A stretch of 64,000 bases of DNA from Chelativorans salis. Lineage in GTDB: Bacteria; Pseudomonadota; Alphaproteobacteria; Rhizobiales; Rhizobiaceae. Below are positions 18,017 to 26,979 of the stretch, piece after piece. A model generated the notes under the pieces. It saw nothing but the letters and a program-made list of their open reading frames with translations, did not search any database and was not told the DNA's origin. The DNA lies in the NCBI RefSeq assembly GCF_025336525.1, contig NZ_JAOCZP010000004.1, forward strand, positions 124,001-188,000. The letters are read 5' to 3'. Numbering within the stretch: the first letter of the stretch is position 1; every line of letters begins with the position of its first letter. Position numbers and translations under genes: made by a program.

Positions 18017-18414
18017 CCGTGACTCGTCCACATTCCGGAATGGGGGCCGGACAGCCGCAGCTCACGCTCCGGCGTCCAGGATGACGCGCGTGTTGGGGTG
18101 GAGGAACCGCGGCGGAGTGAGGGAGCAGCGCTCGCCGGGATGGCTGACGAAAGGGGCGCGCTAGTTTGCGGGCCGCACTTGGGCAGGCGGCGGTGGAGAA
18201 TTATGGCGGGCTCGTCCGGTCTCCCTCCCCTACGCTGTTGGAAGTAGGAGTTGGCGAAGCAGGCAGCAGCTCATCCCGTGTCGGCGGTCTTGGGCCCATT
18301 TGCATTCTCGCCCCCGGGTCTTACATATGCGCTCTGAACGGCACCCCTAGATCGATCGTCGTTTCACGGAATCGATGATCCGATCTAACCCCCTGCTTGG
18401 TCGCAATTCAGGAC

Positions 18415-18437
18415 GGAAAAGCGGTTCCCACTTTTCC
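18415..18437. repeat. Hairpin element upstream of hslV
   Basis: GGAAAAG (18,415-18,421) pairs with CTTTTCC (18,431-18,437) around a nine-base loop, followed by TGGAAATTGCTCT. The whole string resembles another Mesorhizobium-type intergenic repeat. It ends about 45 bases before the hslV start, so it lies in or next to the hslV leader. Confidence 0.55.
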
Positions 18438-18480
18438 TGGAAATTGCTCTAGGGGCGGGGTGCGCCAAAGGAGTGCACCG

Positions 18481-19029
18481 ATGAGCGAAATGGAATCCAT
18501 GCACGCCACGACCATCGTGACCGTGCGCAAGGGCGGGAAGGTGGTGGTCGCCGGCGACGGCCAGGTGAGCTTTGGCCAGACCGTCATGAAGGGTAACGCC
18601 CGGAAGGTGCGCCGCCTCGGCAAGGGTAACGTGATTGCCGGCTTCGCGGGTGCGACAGCCGATGCCTTCACGCTGCTCGAACGCCTGGAGGCCAAGCTGG
18701 AGCAATATCCGGACCAACTCATGCGCGCATGCGTGGAGTTGGCCAAGGACTGGCGCACGGACCGCTATCTGCGCCGGCTGGAGGCCATGATGCTGGTGGC
18801 CGACCAGCGCATCACTCTGGCCTTGACCGGCAATGGCGACGTGCTGGAGCCGGAACAGGGTGTGATGGCTATCGGCTCCGGCGGCAACTATGCGCTGGCC
18901 GCCGCGCGCGCCCTTCTCGACACGGACAAAAGTGCAGAAGAGATCGCCCGGCGCTCCATGGAGATCGCTGCCAGCATCTGCATCTACACGAACGACAACG
19001 TCATTCTGGAATCCCTGGATGAAGGCTGA
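18481..19029 (+). CDS. hslV: ATP-dependent protease HslV, peptidase subunit
   Basis: HslV forms the proteolytic double hexamer of the HslUV protease, which removes damaged and regulatory proteins in the cytoplasm. The 182-residue protein begins with a nine-residue leader (MSEMESMHA) that would be removed to expose the nucleophile threonine of [26 protein letters not shown] seven bases upstream supports the start at 18,481. The stop overlaps the GNAT gene start by 11 bases; hslU follows that gene. Confidence 0.97.
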   Translation: MSEMESMHATTIVTVRKGGKVVVAGDGQVSFGQTVMKGNARKVRRLGKGNVIAGFAGATADAFTLLERLEAKLEQYPDQLMRACVELAKDWRTDRYLRRLEAMMLVADQRITLALTGNGDVLEPEQGVMAIGSGGNYALAAARALLDTDKSAEEIARRSMEIAASICIYTNDNVILESLDEG

Positions 19030-19579
19030 GAGCGCAACGCTGCGTTTCGAGCCGGTCGCGGAGAGGCATTTTCCACTGCTGCGCCGCTGGCTGGAAATGC
19101 CGCATATGCGCGAATGGTGGGGAGAGCCGGAGAAGGAGCTGGGCCATATTCGCGAAATGGTGGCAGGGCGGGATACGACGCTGCCATTTCTCATCGTGCT
19201 CGACGAGGAGCCGGTGGGCTATATCCAATGCTGGTTCATCGGCCATCACCAGAACACGGAATGGGTGGATGATAACCCGTGGCTCACGGAGCTGCCGGCC
19301 GAAACCGTCGGCGTAGACCTGTCCATAGGTGATCCCGAAAAGCTGTCGAAGGGGATTGGCACCGCCGCACTCGGCGCTTTTGTACGAAAGCTACTGGATG
19401 AAGGGCATACCACCATCATCATCGATCCCGACCCGCGGAACACGCGCGCTGTGCGTGCCTATATGAAGGCCGGATTCCGCCCCATCCCGCATCTGGAAGG
19501 GCGGACGGGCGATTCACTGATCATGCAATACCAGACACCCGCACACGAGATACAATATGACCAATTTTTCGCCGCGTGA
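19019..19579 (+). CDS. GNAT N-acetyltransferase embedded between hslV and hslU
   Basis: A 186-residue acetyl-CoA-dependent N-acetyltransferase of the type related to aminoglycoside 6'-acetyltransferases: [20 protein letters not shown] near the start, then the acetyl-CoA-binding [11 protein letters not shown] and [18 protein letters not shown] near the end. Its start lies inside the hslV end (11-base overlap) and its end overlaps the hslU start by 23 bases, so it is translated within the protease operon. The substrate is unknown; a drug-resistance role should not be assumed. Confidence 0.88.
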   Translation: MKAESATLRFEPVAERHFPLLRRWLEMPHMREWWGEPEKELGHIREMVAGRDTTLPFLIVLDEEPVGYIQCWFIGHHQNTEWVDDNPWLTELPAETVGVDLSIGDPEKLSKGIGTAALGAFVRKLLDEGHTTIIIDPDPRNTRAVRAYMKAGFRPIPHLEGRTGDSLIMQYQTPAHEIQYDQFFAA

Positions 19580-20867
19580 GATCGTTTCCGAGCTCGACCG
19601 CTACATCATCGGCCAGAAGGACGCCAAGCGTGCCGTGGCCATCGCCCTCCGCAACCGCTGGCGGCGCCAGCAACTCGAGCCTGAGCTGCGCGAGGAAGTG
19701 ATGCCGAAGAACATCCTGATGATCGGACCCACCGGCGTCGGCAAGACCGAGATCTCGCGCCGCCTCGCCAAGCTGGCGGGCGCGCCCTTCATGAAGGTGG
19801 AGGCGACGAAGTTCACCGAGGTGGGCTATGTCGGCCGCGATGTGGAGCAGATCATCCGTGATCTTGTGGAAGTGTCGATCGGGCTTACGCGCGAAAAGAT
19901 GCGCGAGGACGTGAAGGCGCGCGCGCATATGAACGCGGAGGAGCGTGTGCTGGAGGCGCTGGTGGGCAAGACGGCGAGCCCCGCCACGCGTGACAGCTTC
20001 CGGCAGAAGCTTCGAGCCGGCGATCTCGATGACAAGGAGATCGAGATCGAGGTTGCCGACACGGGCGGCGGCATGCCCGGCTTCGAGATTCCCGGCATGC
20101 CGGGCGCCAATATCGGGGTGCTCAACATCAACGACATGCTGCAGAAGGCCATGGGCGGCGGGCGCACCAAGATGCGCAAGACCACGGTCAAGGAGTCCTA
20201 CAAGCACCTGATCAACGACGAGTCGGACAAGCTGCTCGATCAGGAAGAGGTGGTGCAGCGGGCGATGGCGGCGGCGGAGAACGACGGCATCGTCTTCCTC
20301 GACGAGGTGGACAAGATCGCCACGCGCGAGGGTGGCATGGGCGCCGGCGTTTCCCGCGAGGGCGTGCAGCGCGACCTCCTGCCGCTGGTTGAGGGCACGA
20401 CGGTGGCCACCAAATACGGGCCTATGAAGACGGACCACATTCTGTTCATCGCTTCCGGCGCGTTCCATGTATCGAAGCCGTCGGACCTCCTGCCGGAGCT
20501 GCAGGGTCGCCTGCCGATCCGCGTCGAGCTCAGAGCGCTGGAGAAGGAGGACTTCCGCCGCATCCTGACGGAGACGGAGGCGAGCCTCATCAAGCAGTAT
20601 GTGGCGCTGATGCAGACGGAGGGTGTGGATCTGGAGTTCACCGACGACGCCATCGACCGCCTTGCGGCGATCGCCGTCGATCTGAACGCCAGCGTCGAAA
20701 ATATCGGTGCCCGGCGGCTGCAGACAGTGATGGAGCGCGTCTTGGACGATATCTCGTACAATGCGCCGGACCGCTCGGGCTCGAAGATGACCATCGATGC
20801 GGCCTATGTGGACGAGAATGTCGGCGATATGGCAAAGAACACGGACCTGTCGCGCTTCATCCTGTGA
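19557..20867 (+). CDS. hslU: ATP-dependent protease HslU, unfoldase subunit
   Basis: HslU is the AAA+ hexamer that unfolds substrates and threads them into HslV. The 436-residue protein has Walker [18 protein letters not shown] (about residues 57-73), the pore loop region [11 protein letters not shown], an I-domain in the middle, and Walker [12 protein letters not shown] (about 244-254). It ends [10 protein letters not shown], the conserved C-terminus that docks into HslV. Its start overlaps the GNAT gene. Confidence 0.97.
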   Translation: MTNFSPREIVSELDRYIIGQKDAKRAVAIALRNRWRRQQLEPELREEVMPKNILMIGPTGVGKTEISRRLAKLAGAPFMKVEATKFTEVGYVGRDVEQIIRDLVEVSIGLTREKMREDVKARAHMNAEERVLEALVGKTASPATRDSFRQKLRAGDLDDKEIEIEVADTGGGMPGFEIPGMPGANIGVLNINDMLQKAMGGGRTKMRKTTVKESYKHLINDESDKLLDQEEVVQRAMAAAENDGIVFLDEVDKIATREGGMGAGVSREGVQRDLLPLVEGTTVATKYGPMKTDHILFIASGAFHVSKPSDLLPELQGRLPIRVELRALEKEDFRRILTETEASLIKQYVALMQTEGVDLEFTDDAIDRLAAIAVDLNASVENIGARRLQTVMERVLDDISYNAPDRSGSKMTIDAAYVDENVGDMAKNTDLSRFIL

Positions 20868-20980
20868 GGTTACGGCCACACCCGGCGGACAACCGCTCCA
20901 GCGCCCCGAGGATTTCCCTCGACTTGAACGGGGGCTCCCCATAGGTTGCCGCCAATCAGAAAAAACGTTCGGGTTGGCGG

Positions 20981-21949
20981 ATGGCGCTGAGGCACAGCAT
21001 CCTCTTGGGCATATTCATGGGCATGACGGCGGCTTCTTCGGGAGCCGCCGAACTTGTGCCGCCGGGCAATCGCAGCGCCGAGCAGCCGCCGGTTCCTGGC
21101 GCCTCCACGCGACGCACAGGTGCCGGCAGAACGACCTTCGAAGCCAAATACGCGAAGGTCTACCAGCTTCTGAAGAACGATGCGGCGCTACGCGTGAAGA
21201 TTCGCGAAGCGGCGGCGGCCTACGGCATCGCACCGATCCATATCCTCGGCGCCATCGTCGGCGAGCACACCTACAACGTGGATGCCTATGACCACCTGCA
21301 GACTTATTACGTGAAGGCGGTGTCGTACCTGAAAAGCTCCTTCTCCTTCTCCCATGCGGGGGAAAGCCTGGAGGCGTTTCTCGAGCGGCCGCAATTCGCC
21401 GGGTGCGAAGAAGAGAAGGGCAGCTACGAGGTGTGGAGCTGCCGCGAGAAGGTGTGGGACACGGTATTCCGCGGGCGCCGCATTGACGGCCAGCGCTTTC
21501 CTGACGACCGCTTCAGCGCCGTCTTCTTCCAGCCGTTCTATGCCGGACAGACCTTCGGCATCGGCCAGCTTAACCCGCTGACGGCGCTGCAGATGACGGA
21601 TTTTGTGAATGAGGTCTCGGGGCTGGAGAAGCTCGATTACCGCGACCCGCAGAGGGTCTACCGGACCATCATGAACCCGGACATCACGCTTGCCTATGTA
21701 GCGGCGACGCTGAGGAAATCCATCGACGCTTATGCGGATATCGCCGGCTTCGACATCAGCAGGAATCCGGGGATCACGGCCACCCTCTACAATCTCGGGA
21801 ACGCCGAGACCCGCGCCGCCAAGCTCGCCGCTGAGAACCACCTGCGCCGCAAGCAGGGCCGTGCGCCCAGGTTGCCGACGGAGAACTACTACGGTTGGCT
21901 GGTGAACGAGAAGCTGGAGGAGCTGGAGGCGTTAATCGCGGAATCGTGA
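20981..21949 (+). CDS. DUF1402 family exported protein
   Basis: A 322-residue protein with an N-terminal signal peptide (SILLGIFMGMTAASSGAAEL, about residues 5-24) and the long conserved DUF1402 region: IAPIHILGAIVGEHTYNVD, FFQPFYAGQTFGIGQLNPL and ITATLYNLGN. The G-E-H and GxGQLNPL blocks recall lysozyme/transglycosylase-like folds, so a peptidoglycan role is plausible but inferred. It stands 113 bases after hslU, and the family often follows hslUV in Phyllobacteriaceae. Confidence 0.88.
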   Translation: MALRHSILLGIFMGMTAASSGAAELVPPGNRSAEQPPVPGASTRRTGAGRTTFEAKYAKVYQLLKNDAALRVKIREAAAAYGIAPIHILGAIVGEHTYNVDAYDHLQTYYVKAVSYLKSSFSFSHAGESLEAFLERPQFAGCEEEKGSYEVWSCREKVWDTVFRGRRIDGQRFPDDRFSAVFFQPFYAGQTFGIGQLNPLTALQMTDFVNEVSGLEKLDYRDPQRVYRTIMNPDITLAYVAATLRKSIDAYADIAGFDISRNPGITATLYNLGNAETRAAKLAAENHLRRKQGRAPRLPTENYYGWLVNEKLEELEALIAES

Positions 21950-21976
21950 TCCGGCTCGCCCGGCGCCTTCGGCCGT

Positions 21977-22357
21977 TCAGCTCTTTCTCCCCTTCCTTCC
22001 CTCCAAGATGTCGCGCAGGGCGCATTCGAGACGCGCCAGCTCTTCGTCATTGAATTCGCCGATATGACGGGCAATCAGATTGGCGAGGGCGGTGGCCTTG
22101 TCGGACAGGCCAGCGGTGTCGACCACTACACGGGGATGCGAGAGCGTGGCCAGGTGCTGCAGCTCGTCCGCCTCGTCCCATATGACGTTGAAATAGCCGA
22201 TGATCTTCTGAACCATGGCCCAGTTAGGCGGGCTGCGCCGGCCGTGCTCGAGAGCGGATAGGTAGGCCGGGCTCACGCCGAGAGCGGTCGCCATCTCCTT
22301 CTGGGTGAGGCCGCGCTCGCGGCGCATCTGACGTATTCTTGCAGCGAAAGGCGTCAT
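21977..22357 (-). CDS. XRE-family helix-turn-helix regulator
   Basis: A 126-residue DNA-binding protein with an N-terminal Cro/C1-type HTH (RIRQMRRERGLTQKEMATAL, then SPAYLSALEHGRRSPP, about residues 6-45) and a C-terminal helical part with an EFNDEELARLECALRDIL segment. The start overlaps the smr stop as ATGA, so it is the last gene of the mltA-smr operon in this window. The regulated genes are unknown. Confidence 0.9.
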   Translation of the reverse strand: MTPFAARIRQMRRERGLTQKEMATALGVSPAYLSALEHGRRSPPNWAMVQKIIGYFNVIWDEADELQHLATLSHPRVVVDTAGLSDKATALANLIARHIGEFNDEELARLECALRDILEGRKGRKS

Positions 22358-22884
22358 CGGCCGCCTCCCCGGCGGCGCAGGCGGACATAAAGCGCGCCGC
22401 CGCCGCCATGATGCCTCGCCGCTTCTTCGTAGCCGCCGACGATGGCGCGGAAGGGCGGCGTGGCGAGCCATTGCGGCACGGCACGGCGCAGCACACCCTC
22501 GCCGGACGTGCCCTTTCCGGTGATGACCAGCACGTAGCGGCGGTCGGCCTCATAGGCGCGGCGCAGGAAGGACAGGAGAAGGATATGCGCCTCCTCCTGT
22601 GTCATGCCGTGCAGGTCGACGCGGCCGCCGATGTCGAGGCGGCCCTTGGCCAGCTTTTCGCGCGTCGGCTCATCCAGCTTGCGCGGATGTCGTGCCGGGC
22701 GCGCGGAAACGTCCGCACCCGGCACAGCCGCCGGTGCGAGAAGGCGTTTGCGCTTGCCGGCCGGCGTCGTGGGGGGTGGCTCAAGCCCCGCGTCGGGAAA
22801 GGACTTCCCTTTCATAGGGACCGCCGTGCGGGCGACGCGGCTCCACAGGATGCGGTCTTCGGGGGTCAAAAACTTGCGCTTCAT
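22354..22884 (-). CDS. Smr/MutS2-type nuclease-domain protein
   Basis: A 176-residue protein with a C-terminal Smr domain (about residues 88-170): VDLHGMTQEEAHILLLSFL, then YVLVITGKGTSGEG. The DLHG and TGxG motifs belong to the Smr nicking-endonuclease family. The N-terminal 85 residues are basic and proline-rich and probably disordered. It overlaps mltA upstream and the XRE gene downstream by four bases each, so the three are translated in series. Confidence 0.92.
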   Translation of the reverse strand: MKRKFLTPEDRILWSRVARTAVPMKGKSFPDAGLEPPPTTPAGKRKRLLAPAAVPGADVSARPARHPRKLDEPTREKLAKGRLDIGGRVDLHGMTQEEAHILLLSFLRRAYEADRRYVLVITGKGTSGEGVLRRAVPQWLATPPFRAIVGGYEEAARHHGGGGALYVRLRRRGGGR

Positions 22885-23990
22885 GGCGTCCGCCCCCGCG
22901 CAAGGGCGCGCGGCAGAAGGGCGTAGAAATCGGCGGGGTGGCGGATCTTCCCGGCGATTGCGCCGGCGGCCTCGCCAGTGCCGATGAAAAGGTCTCCACG
23001 TGCCGCACCGGTGATGGCTGACCCTGTGTCCTGGGCAATCATCAGCCGGCGGAAAGGCTTGTCGAAACCTTCGTGCAGGCTCGGGGCATCGATGAAGAAG
23101 GGGGTGCCGAAAGTATGCAAAAGACGGTCGACGGCGATAGAACGCCCCGGCTCCAGCTGCACCTTGGCTGCGGCGACGGGCCCGAGGGCGGCGTCTCCCA
23201 GCGGGGTCTCGCGGAAGAAGATGTAGGACCTGTTGTGCCAGAGAATCTCGTCCATGCGATGCGGATTGCCGGCGAGCCAAGCGCGGATCGACTGCATCGT
23301 CACCTCTTCGAGCGGAATTTCGCCGAGATTCGCCAGCACACGGCCGATACCGGTGAAGGGGTGGCCGGTCTTTGCCGCGTAGGTGATGCGTATCCGGCTG
23401 CCGTCGGTCATTTTCAGGCGGGCGGCGCCCTGGACGTGGATGAAGAAAGCTTCCACCCGGTCGGCTAGCCAGCACAGCTCCAGGCCGCGGCCGGCAAGGG
23501 CGCCGCGGTCGATCGACTGGCGGTCGTGATAGGCGATGAGCCTCTCTCCGTCGCGTCGGGCGAAGGCGAAGGACGGGTCGAGGCCTTCAGGCCGGTTTTG
23601 GTCATCGATGTCGACGAGATCGTCCGGCCGGCGATATAGCGGCACGTGGAAACGCTGGGTCCGCACCGGCGAGGCCTCGGTTTCGGGCTCATAATAGCCG
23701 GTGACGAAGCCGCTTTCTGCTTTCTCCGGGCGGATGCGGAAAGGAAGGAAATGCTGCTCGAAGAACGCCCTCGCCGAGGCGTTCGCCGGCGGCGTTCCGG
23801 TGTTGCGGGCCTGGGCATAGGCGTCTGCGAAGGCGTGCGTGCCAACGCCGAGGCTGCCCGTGCGGTAGGGCCGGGTTTCGGCGTGGCGGGCGCAACGCGC
23901 GAAGGCCGCGAATGCGGCCGAGATGTCGTCGTCGCCCCATCCGGGAAGATCGCTATAGGAGACGGGAGAGAATATGGCGGAAAGGCCCAA
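22881..23990 (-). CDS. mltA: Membrane-bound lytic murein transglycosylase A family
   Basis: MltA cleaves peptidoglycan glycan strands to 1,6-anhydro-muropeptides. The 369-residue protein has FVTGYYEPETEAS (about residues 90-105), VQGAARLKMTDGSRIRITYA, the barrel motif HFG-type segment FTGIGRVLANLG and the C-terminal 3D domain with LMIAQDTGSAITGAARGD, where the catalytic aspartate lies. No lipobox or clear signal peptide is visible from this start, so either the true start is upstream or the signal is atypical. Confidence 0.92.
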   Translation of the reverse strand: MGLSAIFSPVSYSDLPGWGDDDISAAFAAFARCARHAETRPYRTGSLGVGTHAFADAYAQARNTGTPPANASARAFFEQHFLPFRIRPEKAESGFVTGYYEPETEASPVRTQRFHVPLYRRPDDLVDIDDQNRPEGLDPSFAFARRDGERLIAYHDRQSIDRGALAGRGLELCWLADRVEAFFIHVQGAARLKMTDGSRIRITYAAKTGHPFTGIGRVLANLGEIPLEEVTMQSIRAWLAGNPHRMDEILWHNRSYIFFRETPLGDAALGPVAAAKVQLEPGRSIAVDRLLHTFGTPFFIDAPSLHEGFDKPFRRLMIAQDTGSAITGAARGDLFIGTGEAAGAIAGKIRHPADFYALLPRALARGRTP

Positions 23991-24034
23991 GAAAACCTCT
24001 CCTCACATCCGCCGCCCGCGCGCTTGCACCCGGC

Positions 24035-24745
24035 TCATTCCTCGGCTTCGGTGGCCACCAGCTTCCAGTTGGGATCGCGCGAGCGGGTGTCGCGGGCAAA
24101 GGTCCACACATCCTTCACCTCGGCCACGGTCTCCGGATCGCCGTCGATGATGGTGCCGGCGCTGTCGCGCGTCGCCGAGATGAGCTCGCTGACGATGCGC
24201 AGCGTGACATGCGCCTCGCTGCCTTTCATCTCGGCGCCGACGAGGGCCGCCTTGTCGATACCGACGAAGGAGGATTCGATCTTTTCCGAGCGCTTCTCCC
24301 GCTCGTCGATGGCCGAGACGAAGCCCTCGTAAACCTCGCGCGACAGAAGGTTCTTCAGCGTGCGCCGGTCGCCGTCGGCATAGGCCATGACGATCATCTC
24401 GTAGGCCATCTTGGCGCCTTCCACGAAGCCGGCCGGATCGAAAGAAGGATCGGCGTCCTTGATGGCGCGCAAACCCTTGTTGAGCGGCGTACCGGGATCG
24501 GCGACGGCATCGACCGCTGCATAGCCGTCCTCGGCCTCCACGCCACCTTTGCGCCGCGGCAGGGAGACCACGTTGTCGGATTTGTCCGCCTTGCTCTCAC
24601 CCGTACGGCGGGCGCGGCCAGCCGTGTAGGGGTCGAAGGGCTGCCGTTCGTTGCCCGTGCGGCGCCCGAGGACGTTGCGCAACTGGAAGAAGATCACGAC
24701 CGCCGCGACCAGGAAGAAAATCGTGCCGAAATCGAAGAATTCCAT
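24035..24745 (-). CDS. Tim44/TimA-like inner-membrane adaptor protein
   Basis: A 236-residue protein with one N-terminal transmembrane segment (FGTIFFLVAAVVIFFQL, about residues 6-22), a charged linker, and a C-terminal Tim44-like domain (about 85-235: FVEGAKMAYEMIVMAYADGD, then VWTFARDTRSRDPNWKLVAT). Alphaproteobacterial TimA proteins are relatives of the mitochondrial import factor Tim44. Role in bacteria is poorly known, perhaps membrane-protein assembly. The gene is upstream of mltA on the same strand and divergent from fxsA. Confidence 0.9.
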   Translation of the reverse strand: MEFFDFGTIFFLVAAVVIFFQLRNVLGRRTGNERQPFDPYTAGRARRTGESKADKSDNVVSLPRRKGGVEAEDGYAAVDAVADPGTPLNKGLRAIKDADPSFDPAGFVEGAKMAYEMIVMAYADGDRRTLKNLLSREVYEGFVSAIDEREKRSEKIESSFVGIDKAALVGAEMKGSEAHVTLRIVSELISATRDSAGTIIDGDPETVAEVKDVWTFARDTRSRDPNWKLVATEAEE

Positions 24746-24939
24746 GTTGTATAGCCAAGCCGCTCTGTCGTCTCGCACCCGCCGCGAGGCGCCGTGCCGG
24801 GAACGGCGGCACATTGCCGCCGCGTTACCGATGCATATAGAACGCGCATGCCGATCATTCAAATCATCGGCGCGCGTTCCTATCTCCGGGGTCGGCGGAC
24901 TTCGCCGCCGACGCCACCTAGAGAGGTTAGACCAAAAAC

Positions 24940-25437
24940 GTGCCCTTCTCCATTGTTCCATTTCTCCTACTTGGCATTCCGCTTCTCGAAATCGCCGTTT
25001 TTGTGGTGATTGGCGGACAAATCGGTGTTTTGCCCACTCTTGGGCTGGTGCTGGCCACGGCGGTGGCCGGCTCCATCCTCCTGCGCATCCAAGGTTTCGG
25101 CGTGCTTTCCCGCGTCCAAAAAACGCTGAACGAAGGCCGTGTGCCTGGCCGGGAGCTGGTGCATGGCGTGATGATCCTCATCGCCGGCATCCTTCTCCTA
25201 ACGCCAGGGTTCGTGACTGATACGCTGGGATTCCTGCTTTTCATCCCCGCCGTGCGCGACCTCGGCTGGGTCTTCCTGCGCGACCGCATCGTCGTCGTGG
25301 GCGCCGGGGCACCGCCGGGAGGCCGTCAGGAGCGCAGACAGCCGCGGGACAAGGTCATCGATCTCGACATGGACGATTATTCCAGTTCCGAACCCGGAAA
25401 GTCGCCCTGGCGCGAACCCGACCGCCCGCAAGACTGA
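24940..25437 (+). CDS. fxsA: FxsA family membrane protein
   Basis: A 165-residue inner-membrane protein with three hydrophobic stretches (IVPFLLLGIPLLEIAVFVVI, TLGLVLATAVAGSILL, and MILIAGILLLTPGFVTDTLG) and a hydrophilic tail. The LLTPGFVTDTLGFLLFIP block is the FxsA signature. In E. coli FxsA relieves exclusion of phage T7 by the F plasmid; its normal job is unknown. The start is GTG. It is next to secB, as in many Rhizobiales. Confidence 0.92.
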   Translation: MPFSIVPFLLLGIPLLEIAVFVVIGGQIGVLPTLGLVLATAVAGSILLRIQGFGVLSRVQKTLNEGRVPGRELVHGVMILIAGILLLTPGFVTDTLGFLLFIPAVRDLGWVFLRDRIVVVGAGAPPGGRQERRQPRDKVIDLDMDDYSSSEPGKSPWREPDRPQD

Positions 25438-25539
25438 CGGTTACGGCCACGCAGCCTTGTTTTGCCGCCATGCCCATGCTAGCAGCGCCGCAATCGATGG
25501 GAACGCGCATGCAGCGCATTTGACAAGGACTTGAAGCGG

Positions 25540-26052
25540 ATGGCCAACAAACCGCAGGAAAAAGAACAAGCCAAGGGAACCGACGCCAAGACGGAAGGCA
25601 ACGGCGCACAGCCCAGCCTGAACGTGCTGACGCAGTATATCAAGGACCTTTCCTTCGAGAGCCCTGGCGCTCCGCGCTCGCTGACCCAGCGTGAGAAGGC
25701 GCCGGCCATCAACATCAACGTCAACGTGAACGCCAATCCGCTGGGTGGCGCCGACTACGACGTCCTTCTGACGCTGACGGCGCGTGCGGAGGCCGACAAG
25801 AACGTGCTGTTCAACGTCGAACTCATCTATGGCGGCGTGTTCCGCATCCAGAACTTCCCGCAGGAGCATATGCTGCCGCTTCTGTTCGTCGAGTGCCCGC
25901 GCCTGCTCTTCCCCTTTGCGCGGCAGGTCATCGCCGACGCCACGCGCGGCGGCGGCTTCCCGCCGCTGATGATCGACCCGATCGACTTCGCGCGCATGTT
26001 CCAGCAGCGCATCGCCGAGGAACAGGCGAAGAGCAAGGTGCAGGTTTCGTAA
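25540..26052 (+). CDS. secB: Protein-export chaperone SecB
   Basis: SecB keeps precursors unfolded and passes them to SecA for export. The 170-residue protein matches the family: [29 protein letters not shown], and [23 protein letters not shown] at 25,540 is preferred, with AAGGA ten bases upstream; TTG at 25,531 would add three residues. A strong terminator follows. Confidence 0.96.
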   Translation: MANKPQEKEQAKGTDAKTEGNGAQPSLNVLTQYIKDLSFESPGAPRSLTQREKAPAININVNVNANPLGGADYDVLLTLTARAEADKNVLFNVELIYGGVFRIQNFPQEHMLPLLFVECPRLLFPFARQVIADATRGGGFPPLMIDPIDFARMFQQRIAEEQAKSKVQVS

Positions 26053-26084
26053 ACCCTTCTGCTCTTACGGCTGGAAAGAAGATC

Positions 26085-26113
26085 GAGCCAGGCGGGCCCC
26101 GCCTGGCTCTTTT
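26085..26113 (+). terminator. Intrinsic terminator of secB
   Basis: A perfect twelve-base stem, GAGCCAGGCGGG (26,085-26,096) with CCCGCCTGGCTC (26,098-26,109), whose inner pairs must open to form a loop, is followed by TTTT. It lies between the convergent secB and ABC-permease genes and could also stop the opposite transcript, though the T-run on that side is poor. Confidence 0.88.
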
Positions 26114-26118
26114 CGTTA

Positions 26119-26970
26119 CTACCCCGGAGACATACCGCGCAGGCGCTCGTTGCGCCGGCGGATCAGTTCCAGCGTGGTCAGAAGGATGATCGAGAGCGCG
26201 ACCAGAAGGCTCGCGAGGGCCAGGATCGTGGGACTGATCTCCTCGCGCAGCCCAGAGAACATGCGGACCGTCATCGGGGTCTGGGCCGGGCCTGCCATGA
26301 AATTGACGATCACCACTTCATCGAGCGAGGTGACGAAGGCGAACAGTGCGCCCGCGATGACACCAGGCAGCAGCAGCGGCAGGATGACCTTGAAGAAGGT
26401 GCGCGACTGATTGGCGCCGAGGCTCTGCGAGGCGCGGATCAGCGTTTCGTCGAAGCCGGCGAGCGAGGCGGTCACCGTGAGGACGACGAACGGTGTGCCG
26501 AGCACCACGTGGCTGAGAATGATCCCCGGAAAGGTGTTTGCCAGCCCGGCGCGCGCAAAAAACGAGAAAAGCGCGGCGGCGGTGATGATGAGCGGGACGA
26601 TCATCGGCGAAATCAGGATCGCCGTGATGATCCCGCGCGCCGGCATGTTGCGCCGGTTGAGGCCGAGGGCGGCCAGCGTGCCGAGGGCGGTGGCGATGAT
26701 GGTGGTCGAGACCGAGATGATGAAGGAATTTCGGATCGAGCCCATCCATTCCGAGGAGCCGAGCAGAGCCCTATACCAGCGAAGCGAGTAACCCTCCGGA
26801 TCGAGCGCCAACATCTCGCGCGTGAAGGTGAAATAGGGTTGCGCGTTGAATGCGAGCGGCACGATGACGATGATCGGCGCGATCAGGAAGAAGAAGATGA
26901 GCCCGCAGATGACGCGGAACGCATAGTACCAGATGCGTTCGGCCGGCGTTGCGTATGATGGCACTGCCAT
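26119..26970 (-). CDS. ABC transporter permease, PotC-like (polyamine/opine type)
   Basis: A 283-residue inner-membrane permease with six transmembrane segments and the cytoplasmic coupling motif DETLIRASQSLGANQSRTFF (about residues 175-195), which meets the ATPase. It matches the PotC family of spermidine/putrescine transporters. It is the last gene of a four-gene operon: ATPase, binding protein, PotB-like and PotC-like permeases. Substrate is inferred only; other small cationic compounds are possible. Confidence 0.9.
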   Translation of the reverse strand: MAVPSYATPAERIWYYAFRVICGLIFFFLIAPIIVIVPLAFNAQPYFTFTREMLALDPEGYSLRWYRALLGSSEWMGSIRNSFIISVSTTIIATALGTLAALGLNRRNMPARGIITAILISPMIVPLIITAAALFSFFARAGLANTFPGIILSHVVLGTPFVVLTVTASLAGFDETLIRASQSLGANQSRTFFKVILPLLLPGVIAGALFAFVTSLDEVVIVNFMAGPAQTPMTVRMFSGLREEISPTILALASLLVALSIILLTTLELIRRRNERLRGMSPG

Positions 26971-26979
26971 TGCCGCCCC

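Larger units (their letters stand above)
17175..18480. other. 1.3-kb intergenic region between hisB and hslV with repeats, no supported gene
   Basis: This GC-rich gap separates the divergent hisB and hslV genes. It holds a 16-base-period direct repeat, an inverted pair of REP-like palindromes and a hairpin next to hslV, all listed separately. Several open frames cross it (for example 17,362-17,922 plus and 17,454-17,807 minus), but their translations are arginine/proline/alanine-rich, overlap on opposite strands and match no family I know. It must contain the promoters of both operons; I could not identify them. Confidence 0.6.

Noticed and set aside
19019-19579. Aminoglycoside-resistance gene
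   Set aside because: The protein resembles AAC(6')-type GNATs only at family level, and it is embedded in a housekeeping protease operon.
19519-20942. 473-codon minus-strand frame opposite hslU
   Set aside because: It is a mirror of the hslU codons; hslU has all expected motifs on the plus strand.
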